64,000 nucleotides of DNA from Ruegeria atlantica (lineage in GTDB: Bacteria; Pseudomonadota; Alphaproteobacteria; Rhodobacterales; Rhodobacteraceae). The translations under genes were made by a program, and so were the position numbers. Below, piece after piece: positions 26,104 to 34,093 of the stretch (position 1 is the first letter of the stretch; every line of letters begins with the position of its first letter). The notes beneath the pieces are model-generated. The model was not told the DNA's origin and searched no databases. It saw nothing but the letters and a program-made list of their open reading frames with translations. The stretch covers positions 1 to 64,000 of the forward strand of contig NZ_WQCG01000002.1 of the NCBI RefSeq assembly GCF_013032505.1, read 5' to 3'.

Positions 26104-27084
26104 CTATGTCGCTGGGCCGGGATGAGAGGCAAGAAATGCGTCCAGTTCCGGCGTTGTTGGCATGGCCGGAGCGCAGCCCGGTTTGGACACGACGATCGAG
26201 GCGCAGGCTGAGCCGCGCATGACCGCATCCTTAAGCTCGCTCCCGGCGGCGATAGAGGCCAGTAGACCCGCCATAAAGCTGTCACCGGCACCGTTGGGTT
26301 TGACGGCGGTGACCGGATAGATACCTGTTTCGATTTCCTGTCCGTCCACGAAGGTTACCGCGCCTTTTTCGCCCATTTTGTAGATCACGATCCGACCCGG
26401 TTTCGCGGCGAGTTCCTTGGCCTTTTCAAAGCCTTTTTCAATGCCGCCTGCCATAAACCCGAACTCTTCGTCATTGCCAACGATCAGATCGCTTGCCTCG
26501 CCTGCGCGCGACAGGACCTCGGAAGCCACCTCAGGGGATGGCCAGCTGTAGGGGCGGTAGTCGATGTCAAAAATCACTGGCAACCCTGCCTTGCGGGCGT
26601 TGTCGAAGGCACGAAACGTGGCACTGCGCGAGGGTTCTGCTGCAAATACGGTTCCGGCAGATATCACTGCTGAAAATTCACCGTAATCGACCTTGTCCAT
26701 GTCCTCCTCAGTCACCTGAAAGTCGACGGCGCCATTGCGATAGATGACGTTCTGGAAATCTTCGAGCCGGCTTTCGTAAACCGCAAGCGACATGCGGTAT
26801 TCACCACCGACGATCCGGATGTAAGAAGTGTCTACCCCGTAGTGCGCCAGCTTGTTCAGGCAGAAGCGGCCAACAGCATCGTCTGAGACCGAAGTGATCA
26901 GCGACGCCCGACTGCCCAGCTTGACCAACCCGGCGCAGATATTCGCAGATGACCCGCCCAGATCGGCGTGAAACGCATTGGCGTCTTCGCTTTTGACGCC
27001 AACCGGATCGGCATACAGGTCCATGCCTGCACGCCCGAAGACCGCAAACCGGTTTCCTTTGATACCGTCTATCAAAGCACTCAC
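26104..27084 (-). CDS. iolC: 5-dehydro-2-deoxygluconokinase
   Basis: A PfkB-family sugar kinase of 326 aa that phosphorylates 5-dehydro-2-deoxygluconate. It has FGRAGMDLYAD near the N-terminus, GGSSANICAGLVKLG, and the ATP/catalytic motif KPNGAGDSFMAGLLAS. I chose the GTG at 27084 because GGAGGA stands six bases before it and the encoded N-terminus fits; the longer frame would run through the shared operator. Many alphaproteobacterial IolC proteins are about 640 aa with a fused DUF2090 aldolase domain; this one is a single domain beside a separate aldolase, as in Bacillus. Confidence 0.9.
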   Translation of the reverse strand: MSALIDGIKGNRFAVFGRAGMDLYADPVGVKSEDANAFHADLGGSSANICAGLVKLGSRASLITSVSDDAVGRFCLNKLAHYGVDTSYIRIVGGEYRMSLAVYESRLEDFQNVIYRNGAVDFQVTEEDMDKVDYGEFSAVISAGTVFAAEPSRSATFRAFDNARKAGLPVIFDIDYRPYSWPSPEVASEVLSRAGEASDLIVGNDEEFGFMAGGIEKGFEKAKELAAKPGRIVIYKMGEKGAVTFVDGQEIETGIYPVTAVKPNGAGDSFMAGLLASIAAGSELKDAVMRGSACASIVVSKPGCAPAMPTTPELDAFLASHPGPAT

Positions 27085-27159
27085 GTCGTGTCCTCCGGCA
27101 AAAAGGGGCTGGCGAGGATCGTTGGTCCTTGCGTTGAATCGATTCACACGATACTGATT

Positions 27160-27175
27160 TTGCAACCGGTTGCAA
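27160..27175. promoter_or_regulatory. LacI-type operator in the iolC/oxidoreductase divergent promoter
   Basis: TTGCAACCGGTTGCAA is identical to the site upstream of iolG. It sits 25 bases before the oxidoreductase start at 27200 and 75 bases before the iolC GTG, so one site can govern both operons. Confidence 0.8.
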
Positions 27176-27199
27176 ATACATTGTTCGGAGCCGTTGCAG

Positions 27200-28303
27200 A
27201 TGTCTGAAATCGGAATTGGAATCATTGGCGGTGGCTATATGGGCAAAGCTCATTCGGTCGCGATGTCAGCCGTTGGCGCGGTGTTCAACACGGCGTTGCG
27301 GCCGCGTCTTGAGATGATCTGTGCGTCCACCCCTGAAAGCGCCGAACGGTACCGCGCGGCTTATGGATTTCATCGCGCGACCTCGGATTGGGCTGTGTTG
27401 GTAAACGACCCGGCTGTGGATGCCGTCGTGATTGCCTCGCCTCAAACAACTCACAGACAGATTGCAGAGGCTGCATTGGCTTTGGGCAAGCCGGTGCTAT
27501 GCGAAAAACCCCTTGGGTCGTCGTTGGATGACGGACGCGCGATGGTCGCCGCAGCCGAGGCAGCAGGCGTCACCAATATGGTCGGGTTCAACTATGTCAG
27601 AACCCCTGCAACGCAGTTTGCCCGGCAGTTGATTGCTGGCGGAGAACTAGGGGACATCACCTGGTTCCGCGGTGAGCATACCGAAGATTTCTATGCCGAT
27701 CCCGAAGCCCCGGCCACATGGCGGACTACAGGTATGGCCAACGGTACGATAGGCGATCTCGCCCCGCATATGATCAACGGCGCGCTGGCCCTGATCGGTC
27801 CAATTGCTGAGGTTATGGCAGAGGTAGAAACTGTTCATCAAGAACGCCCCGGTGGCACCGTTACCAATGATGATCACGCACAGATCATGTGCCGTTTCGC
27901 CAGCGGCGCGATGGGCAATATCTATGTCAGCCGCATCGCGACGGGACGAAAGATGGGCTATGCCTACGAGATTTCTGGTACTAAGGGGGCAATCCGTTTC
28001 GATCAGGAAGATCAAAACGCACTCTGGCTTTATCGGCGCGAAGGGCCAGAGGCTGAAAGAGGTTTCACAAAGATCCTGACCGGCCCGGCCCATCCTGATT
28101 ACGAACCATTTTGTCAGGGCCCGGGCCACGGAACCGGCTATCAGGACCAAATTATCATCGAGGCTAAGGACTTTCTTGAGGCCATCCATTCAGGCAAAGC
28201 TATTTGGCCCACATTCCGCGATGGGCATGAGGTCAACTGCGTGCTGGCAGCTGCGCTGAAATCGTCAGAGCAAAGGCAATGGCAAGACGTCAGCACCGTC
28301 TAA
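27200..28303 (+). CDS. Gfo/Idh/MocA-family oxidoreductase (cyclitol/sugar dehydrogenase)
   Basis: A 367-aa NAD(P)-dependent dehydrogenase with Rossmann motif GGGYMGKAHS, CEKPLGSSLD carrying the catalytic lysine and GDLAPHMING with the active-site histidine. It resembles inositol or glucose-type dehydrogenases but is distinct from IolG at 15.4 kb. The ATG at 27200 follows the shared operator. It is followed 39 bases later by a second member of the family. Likely acts on scyllo- or chiro-inositol or another polyol, from context. Confidence 0.85.
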   Translation: MSEIGIGIIGGGYMGKAHSVAMSAVGAVFNTALRPRLEMICASTPESAERYRAAYGFHRATSDWAVLVNDPAVDAVVIASPQTTHRQIAEAALALGKPVLCEKPLGSSLDDGRAMVAAAEAAGVTNMVGFNYVRTPATQFARQLIAGGELGDITWFRGEHTEDFYADPEAPATWRTTGMANGTIGDLAPHMINGALALIGPIAEVMAEVETVHQERPGGTVTNDDHAQIMCRFASGAMGNIYVSRIATGRKMGYAYEISGTKGAIRFDQEDQNALWLYRREGPEAERGFTKILTGPAHPDYEPFCQGPGHGTGYQDQIIIEAKDFLEAIHSGKAIWPTFRDGHEVNCVLAAALKSSEQRQWQDVSTV

Positions 28304-28342
28304 ACGTAAGAACAAAGAGACAATCAAAGAAAGACGAGAACC

Positions 28343-29476
28343 ATGGCAAAGCTGAAATGGGGAATGATTGGTGGCGGCGAAGGCAGTCAGATCGGACCCG
28401 CGCACCGGTTGGGGGCGTTGGCGGATGGGATGTTCGAGTTGGCAGCCGGGGCTTTGGATCACCGCCCCGAAGTCGGGCGAGAATATGCGCAAAGGCTTGG
28501 CGTGGCGACGGATCGTTCCTATGGCGACTGGCAGGAAATGCTGGCGGGTGAAAAGGACCGTGCCGACCGGGTCGACCTAGTCACGATCGCCACGCCGAAC
28601 TCAACCCATTTTGAGATTGCCAAATCGTTCCTGGAAGCCGGGTTTAACGTACTTTGCGAAAAGCCGATGACGATGACTGTGGAAGAGGGCGAAGAGATTG
28701 TCCGCGTCGCAGAAGCTTCGGGCAGGATATGTGCAGTGAACTACTGCTATTCCGCCTATCCGATGGTGCGACAGGCCCGAGCGATGGTCCGCGCCGGAGA
28801 CATTGGCAAAGTGCGTCTGGTCGTGACTAATTTCAGCCACGGCCACCATGGTGATGCGACAGACGCCGATAATCCGCGGGTGCGGTGGCGCTATGATCCG
28901 GCGATGGCGGGTGTGTCCGGCCAGTTCGCTGATTGTGGCATCCACGCGCTGCACATGGCCAGTTTTATAAGCGATGATGAGGTTAAGACCTTGTCTGCCG
29001 ATATGGCGTCAACCATTTCAAGCCGCGAACTTGAGGACGACGCCATGATCAACTTCCGAACCGAAGGTGGTGCGGTTGGCCGTTTGTGGACGTCATCCGT
29101 AGCGATCGGACGGCAGCATGGTTTCGACATTCAAGTTTTCGGCGAAACCGGAGGGCTGCGCTGGGCGTCGGAACAGCCCAATCAACTGATCTACACGCCT
29201 GTTGGTGGCCGGACGCAAATCATCGAAAAAGGCGAGGGCGGTCTACACGACGATGCACAACGATTGTCCCGCGTGGCGATCGCCCATCCCGAGGGGTTCC
29301 CGCTGGCTGTTGCCAATATCTATTGCGATCTGGCCGACGCTATTCGCGGAGAAGCACGTGATGGTCTGCCCACACCCGCTGACGGGGTTCGGTCGATCGC
29401 AGCCGTGCACGCCGCAGTGGCTTCGTCAAAAAACGATGGGGCGTGGACGGACGCGCGCCCGCCAATGTTCCGCTGA
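28343..29476 (+). CDS. Gfo/Idh/MocA-family oxidoreductase
   Basis: A 377-aa NAD(P)-dependent dehydrogenase. The N-terminal motif GMIGGGEGSQIGPAHR, CEKPMTMTVEEG and DCGIHALHM mark a Gfo/Idh/MocA subgroup seen in cyclitol and uronate catabolism. It is probably co-transcribed with the oxidoreductase upstream and ends directly against the stop of the convergent LacI gene (adjacent bases). Third member of this family in the inositol region; substrate not determinable. Confidence 0.85.
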   Translation: MAKLKWGMIGGGEGSQIGPAHRLGALADGMFELAAGALDHRPEVGREYAQRLGVATDRSYGDWQEMLAGEKDRADRVDLVTIATPNSTHFEIAKSFLEAGFNVLCEKPMTMTVEEGEEIVRVAEASGRICAVNYCYSAYPMVRQARAMVRAGDIGKVRLVVTNFSHGHHGDATDADNPRVRWRYDPAMAGVSGQFADCGIHALHMASFISDDEVKTLSADMASTISSRELEDDAMINFRTEGGAVGRLWTSSVAIGRQHGFDIQVFGETGGLRWASEQPNQLIYTPVGGRTQIIEKGEGGLHDDAQRLSRVAIAHPEGFPLAVANIYCDLADAIRGEARDGLPTPADGVRSIAAVHAAVASSKNDGAWTDARPPMFR

Positions 29477-30475
29477 TCACGGGCGGGGCCGCAACGTGCC
29501 CCGCTCGATCACTCGGCACGGGAAAATTCGGGCCTCGGGGTAACGCTCGGGGTCCTTCAGCATCTCTTCGACCAGATCGACGGAGGCAGTAATAATTTGC
29601 TTGATGGGCTGGTGAATCGTCGTCAGATCCACGCTTTCCCAGCGCGACATCTCCATGTCATTTAGACCGATGACGCCAATATCTTTGCCAGGTTTCAGCC
29701 CATGATCTGACAATGCGGACAGGGCGCCTATGGACAGAATATCGTCGCCACAGAAGTACCCTTCGGCAGGGCTGTCCGCCAGTTGCTGAAGCATTACTTC
29801 GCGCCCGGCTTCGAATGAATATGCGCCTGCGAAAGAATGCGAAACTTGAAGTTTGGGGTGCTTTTCTACTTCTTCCATGAATCCGCGAAAACGATCCATA
29901 GCCGATGTCGCATCTTTTGGACCGCCCAGATAGCCAATATGAGTATATCCCCGCGATACCAGTTCTCGTGCCGCCATGCGCCCACACTCCACGTTATCGA
30001 TGCCTACAACGTGCACTTCGGGCGACGTCGCAGATCGACCGAAAGTATGCACGACCGGAACGCCTGCATCGTGGAATGCTTTGGCAAAGCTGGGCGGCAA
30101 GGTGGATGAGGCGACAATGGCGGCGTCCACAGAATACTGCCGCAACATTCGAACTGAGTTCGCCGGTTCTGTTTCATCGGTCAGGTTTACAATTAGCGGG
30201 CGCAGTCCGCGTTCTTGCAATGCACGAGTGAATTGGTCGAAGACCTCGAGGAAAATGGGATTGTGGAAGTTGTTGGAAATCAGCCCGATCAACTTGGTCC
30301 GGCCGGTGGTAAGGGAGGAGGCTAGTGCGTTTGGACTGTACCCCAGTTCAGCCGCAGCCTTTTCGACCTTGCTGCGTGTCTTCGGTGAGACAGATGCGCC
30401 TTCTGTGAAGGTTCGGGATACTGCGGAACGGGACACACCGGCCAGCGCGGCCACTTCCTTGAGGGTCACACTCAT
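29477..30475 (-). CDS. LacI-family transcriptional repressor of the inositol region
   Basis: A 332-aa LacI/GalR regulator with the N-terminal helix-turn-helix VTLKEVAALAGVSRSAVSRTF, hinge helix SPNALASSLTTGRTKLIGL and a periplasmic-binding-like effector domain. A GTG three codons upstream is an alternative start; neither has a strong ribosome site. An operator-like palindrome lies 75 bases upstream and three more lie at the inositol promoters, so it most likely represses them and itself until an inositol derivative binds. Confidence 0.9.
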   Translation of the reverse strand: MSVTLKEVAALAGVSRSAVSRTFTEGASVSPKTRSKVEKAAAELGYSPNALASSLTTGRTKLIGLISNNFHNPIFLEVFDQFTRALQERGLRPLIVNLTDETEPANSVRMLRQYSVDAAIVASSTLPPSFAKAFHDAGVPVVHTFGRSATSPEVHVVGIDNVECGRMAARELVSRGYTHIGYLGGPKDATSAMDRFRGFMEEVEKHPKLQVSHSFAGAYSFEAGREVMLQQLADSPAEGYFCGDDILSIGALSALSDHGLKPGKDIGVIGLNDMEMSRWESVDLTTIHQPIKQIITASVDLVEEMLKDPERYPEARIFPCRVIERGTLRPRP

Positions 30476-30549
30476 GACAAGCACCGACGGGTTCGGGGAT
30501 AGTTTTCATTCAACTTCATAGGAAAATACTACGCCCTATTGCGCCAGAT

Positions 30550-30565
30550 TTGCAATCGGTTGCAA
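30550..30565. promoter_or_regulatory. LacI-type operator upstream of the lacI-like gene
   Basis: TTGCAATCGGTTGCAA differs from the perfect palindrome by one base. It lies 75 bases before the LacI-family start and indicates autoregulation. Confidence 0.7.
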
Positions 30566-30661
30566 GAGTGGGTTGAAAAAGTCATTGGGTTCTTCGCTAA
30601 AGAACATGTCACGGATCTGACAGTACAAGATCATCGGTTTGGTCGCACCCTTTTGTTGACC

Positions 30662-31420
30662 TCATTGAAGCAATGACCATTCAAGACGATTTTCTCCGCA
30701 CAGTTCAGCACGAACGCGGATTGTCCCGCCTTTGGTGGGCGTTGTGACGATCGTTCCTTCCTGAGTTGGCGGCAATGGTTTTGTCGTCCATCGAAGTCTT
30801 TGTTCACGGGTAACATGCTTAAGCGGGCGTTGCAGGCTGGGCTCTTCAAAGAAAACGGGGCGGTGAGGTGCGTAAACGTTAAAAGAGGTCATTTTGTACG
30901 CAGTGAACACATCAAACGGCTTACTTCGTTTTATGGCCGCAAGCATCGCATTTCGCCATGTCTCCAGCCCCGTTTGTGACGCATAAAGAATGGCTATTGC
31001 ACCGGCCATTGAGTGTAACCTTAGCCAATTGTCGTCTTCAGTGGAGGCGAGAGCGAGGTTGTAATGCGCGCGATGGCCAAAGCGTCGAACATTGCTACGT
31101 GTCCAGGGAAAACAACCGAAAGGTGAAACGCCCAAGTAAACTATGTCCGCGTCACTTGGAATTTCTGGAATGGTGAGGCTTTCGGTTATCGGTGCGACAT
31201 CATCCTCCAGAACTAAAGCTGGCAGCGTCTTGATTGACTCCAATGCCGCAAGATGTGCTTTGGCGCAGTTCAAGGCATGGCTTTGTCCTGTAATTCCTTC
31301 CGAAAATGAGAAATCGAGACCGTGCCTGTTCATCAAATTGGTCATATGAAGCCGTCTGCCTTTGTTCTCGGGTAAATTGATAACCCGACAATCTGAAACG
31401 GCTGCGCTCAACTTCATCAT
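30662..31420 (-). CDS. Glycosyltransferase family 25 (LPS biosynthesis) protein
   Basis: A 252-aa protein with CRVINLPENKGRRLHM near the N-terminus and LVLEDDV around residue 68-74, both typical of the LgtB/LpsA-type family 25, which adds galactose or similar residues to lipo-oligosaccharide. The ATG at 31420 or the next codon could start it. It stands alone between a LacI and a LysR gene, unrelated to its neighbours, and looks less GC-rich than they do. It may be an acquired surface-polysaccharide gene. The acceptor is unknown. Confidence 0.75.
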   Translation of the reverse strand: MMKLSAAVSDCRVINLPENKGRRLHMTNLMNRHGLDFSFSEGITGQSHALNCAKAHLAALESIKTLPALVLEDDVAPITESLTIPEIPSDADIVYLGVSPFGCFPWTRSNVRRFGHRAHYNLALASTEDDNWLRLHSMAGAIAILYASQTGLETWRNAMLAAIKRSKPFDVFTAYKMTSFNVYAPHRPVFFEEPSLQRPLKHVTREQRLRWTTKPLPPTQEGTIVTTPTKGGTIRVRAELCGENRLEWSLLQ

Positions 31421-31575
31421 TCTAGGTGTCCGTCAGATGCGCCACGCAATTCGCGCAGCTGATGAATATCCTTGGGTTGGAGGTTTCAAGATGCTTGAGC
31501 ATCAACGCTGTTGCAATCGTGCAGAAGCCCATTCGGGATCGCAGACACGCACCAGTGTCTTCAGGACAGCGGCTA
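31421..31575. other. Short intergenic region
   Basis: This holds the 5' flank of the glycosyltransferase gene and the 3' flank of the LysR gene. A plus-strand open frame of 61 codons (31426-31611) is unrecognisable and overlaps LysR, so it is not called. Confidence 0.3.
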
Positions 31576-32490
31576 TCAGGCGAGAGTCAAAGTTGGGCTA
31601 TTTTTGCATAGCTTTGACGCCTGCAAAAACAGAACGTCCTCAAAGTCCTGAAGAGCCTGGGATCTTTCCTGCGTTGCGGGGTACAACAGGCCGAAGGTCA
31701 TCCAACGTTCGGGTGCGATTGGAACCAAGGCTAAACGTTCTGTTGTTTCCTGTGCCGCGACCAACTCGTCAGCAATTGTTATGCCGGCGCCTTCCGCCAC
31801 AAGCGAACAGGCAAGCTGTGACGCAGCCACTTCGCAGGTATGACGGGGATTGACGCCGGCAGACCGGAAGATGTCGTCAAGCTGTTCGCGTAGTAGAAGC
31901 CCGTTCATCAGTCGAATGACGGGCTCGCTGGCAAGATCTGTGGCTGTAACTGTTTTGCGGACAGACAAAGCGTGAGCAGCTGGTAGAACAGCCTGCGCTC
32001 GCACCCGCAGCAGGGGCTTTGTCTTTACGCCTGGATGCTCGACCGGCAATGCCCCGATGCCAATGTCATATTCACGTCCGGCAAGCCATTTACTGGCCTC
32101 GCGCCGCGCGCGGATGTCCAGAGTTACGTTCGTGTCTGGGTGGGCCTGCAAAAACATCGCAAGCGCCGGCGCCGAAATCGCGCGGGCGATACGCGGCATT
32201 GTGACGACGCGCAGTGTTTCTGTACGCCCTGCTCGGATCTCTGCGGCGATGCGAGGAACTTCATCAAGGTTATCCAAGATACGCCCCGCTTCGCGGTAGA
32301 ACGCCAAGCCTTCTCGCGTGGGTGACAGATTACGACCACTACGATCGAAAAGGGTCAGGCCCAATTCCGCTTCAAGGCCGGAAATCAAGCGGCTGATTGC
32401 TGGCTGGCTCAGGTGCAGGATTTCAGATGCGGCGACCAGCGTTCCTTCCGAAAGGGTGGCACGAAAGGCGCGAAGGGCTTTGATATTCAT
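31576..32490 (-). CDS. LysR-family transcriptional regulator
   Basis: A 304-aa LysR regulator with an N-terminal helix-turn-helix (GTLVAASEILHLSQPAISRLISGLEAELGLTLFDRSGRNLSPT) and an effector-binding domain. It is divergent from tctC, with 100 bases between, and a palindrome at 32506-32522 suits a LysR site. It probably controls the tctCBA-lyase operon in response to a carboxylate. Confidence 0.9.
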   Translation of the reverse strand: MNIKALRAFRATLSEGTLVAASEILHLSQPAISRLISGLEAELGLTLFDRSGRNLSPTREGLAFYREAGRILDNLDEVPRIAAEIRAGRTETLRVVTMPRIARAISAPALAMFLQAHPDTNVTLDIRARREASKWLAGREYDIGIGALPVEHPGVKTKPLLRVRAQAVLPAAHALSVRKTVTATDLASEPVIRLMNGLLLREQLDDIFRSAGVNPRHTCEVAASQLACSLVAEGAGITIADELVAAQETTERLALVPIAPERWMTFGLLYPATQERSQALQDFEDVLFLQASKLCKNSPTLTLA

Positions 32491-32505
32491 CAGGTCGACT
32501 CTTTA

Positions 32506-32522
32506 CTTATTTGCAAGATAAG
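32506..32522. promoter_or_regulatory. LysR-type site between the LysR gene and tctC
   Basis: CTTAT-N7-ATAAG is a palindrome with a T-N11-A core, 16 bases upstream of the LysR start. It is a candidate operator controlling both divergent genes. Confidence 0.4.
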
Positions 32523-32590
32523 ATAACACCTTTGCATTTTATTTAACACTGATTTTAAACTAATTTGGATCGCATCTTAGGGAGGATGCT

Positions 32591-33550
32591 ATGAAGCGTA
32601 GAACTATTCTCACTGCTGTCCTTGCGGCGGTAACCGTTACTGCAACCGCAACAGCAAGTTTCGCAGCCGACTGGCCGAAGCGCCCGATCAATCTGGTTGT
32701 TCCTTACAAGGCCGGCGGCGGTACAGACGCTTATGCACGTGCAATTTCGGCGGCAGCCGAAGGGGTACTGGACGTTCCTGTTGTTGTTGTGAATAAGCCC
32801 GGCTCAGGCGGCCTGAACGGTGCAAACTCGGTCGTGGGTGCACGCCCCGACGGCTATACCTTGATGATGACCTCGGGTGGCTCGTTCCTGCTATCGACCA
32901 TGACACGCGACACCGATATCGACGCGCTGGACAGCTTTGAGTTCGTTGCCCAGGTCGGTCAACTGCAAACATCGCTGATGGTCCCGCTGAACAGCCCGTT
33001 CCAGTCCGTTCAGGACGTGATTGACGCGGCCAAAGCCAATCCAGGCCAACTGCGCTGGGCCCATTCGGGTCGTGGGGGCTTCCACCATGTTGGTGGCATG
33101 GGCTTCCTGGCCAATAACGGCATCGATGCGCAGGACGTACCGTTCAAAGGTGGCGGACCGACCCGTGCCGCACTGATCGGTGAACAGGCCGACTTTGGCT
33201 TCCTGGGTGTTCAGCAGCTTGCAGGGTTTGAAGAGCAGCTTCGTGCGTTGGCCGTCAACAGTCAGGAACGCGATGGCATCATGAAAGACGTCCCTGCGTT
33301 CGGCGAGTTGGGCATTCCGTTTGCCGCCGTCTCCTCTCCGGTGATCGTGTTTGCTCCGAAGGGCACGCCGGCTGAGGTGATCGCCGCGATGGAAACTGCA
33401 CTGGAGCAAATCGCAGCGAAACCCGAATTCGCCGAACTGCTGGCGTCGCGCGGCACAGGCCCTGTCTACCAAAATGGCGCGGACGCCAAAACGACGCTTT
33501 CCGCAATGAAAGAGGACGCCGCTCCCCTGGTCGAAAGTCTGACCAACTAA
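32591..33550 (+). CDS. tctC: Tripartite tricarboxylate transporter substrate-binding protein
   Basis: Periplasmic binding protein of the Bug/TctC family, 319 aa. A Sec signal peptide ends at SFAA and is followed by DWPKRPINLVVPYKAGGGTD, the family signature. GGGAGGA precedes the ATG. It binds a carboxylate (citrate, tartrate, aromatic acids and others are known in the family) for TctAB. A strong terminator-like hairpin follows it. Confidence 0.93.
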   Translation: MKRRTILTAVLAAVTVTATATASFAADWPKRPINLVVPYKAGGGTDAYARAISAAAEGVLDVPVVVVNKPGSGGLNGANSVVGARPDGYTLMMTSGGSFLLSTMTRDTDIDALDSFEFVAQVGQLQTSLMVPLNSPFQSVQDVIDAAKANPGQLRWAHSGRGGFHHVGGMGFLANNGIDAQDVPFKGGGPTRAALIGEQADFGFLGVQQLAGFEEQLRALAVNSQERDGIMKDVPAFGELGIPFAAVSSPVIVFAPKGTPAEVIAAMETALEQIAAKPEFAELLASRGTGPVYQNGADAKTTLSAMKEDAAPLVESLTN

Positions 33551-33559
33551 AGTCCTCGG

Positions 33560-33591
33560 GGCCGGATGGATACTCTTCATCCGGCCTTTTT
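33560..33591 (+). terminator. Rho-independent terminator between tctC and tctB
   Basis: GGCCGGATG and CATCCGGCC pair perfectly around nine bases and are followed by TTTTT. As tctB begins 29 bases later, it is probably a leaky terminator that raises the binding protein relative to the membrane parts. Confidence 0.85.
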
Positions 33592-33619
33592 GTATCTACC
33601 GTAATCAGGGAGGAACGAT

Positions 33620-34087
33620 ATGCGCGCCTATGCAGAAGGCCTTGTGCTTGCCCTTATTTCCATCGTTGCCATTTGGGGCGCCTGGCAAGTGCCGGCAGCT
33701 TCGCCGGGGGATACCTGGGCTGGCATCGTACCGTTTTCAGCATCAATTGCACTGCTATTTCTTTCCGGCCTGTTACTATTAAGCGCCGTCCGTCAACCGG
33801 TTGGCGACGCCGGTCAGGAACAGGATAACGGCGCAACGCTGCAGATCATTGGCCTGTTCATCATCGCCCTGATCTATCAGCAATCGTTCCGCTGGTTCGG
33901 CTACCTTTTGCCAACTGCGATCGCCGCGCCAATCGTTTTGTACTTTTTCGGAGTTCGCAGTCGGATCGGTCTGGCGATTTCTGTCGTTCTGTGCCCGTTG
34001 ATCTTCCACCTCATCTTTTTTGTGCTGCTGGGCGTGTACCCGCCCTATGGCGAGGTCTTCGACCTGCTGAGCTGGATACAGGGGTAA
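33620..34087 (+). CDS. tctB: Tripartite tricarboxylate transporter small membrane subunit
   Basis: A 155-aa protein with four predicted membrane segments, in the TctB position between TctC and TctA. Sequence conservation in TctB is low, so the call rests on size, hydrophobicity and order. GGGAGGA precedes the ATG. It forms the membrane complex with TctA. Confidence 0.85.
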   Translation: MRAYAEGLVLALISIVAIWGAWQVPAASPGDTWAGIVPFSASIALLFLSGLLLLSAVRQPVGDAGQEQDNGATLQIIGLFIIALIYQQSFRWFGYLLPTAIAAPIVLYFFGVRSRIGLAISVVLCPLIFHLIFFVLLGVYPPYGEVFDLLSWIQG

Positions 34088-34093
34088 ATCGTT

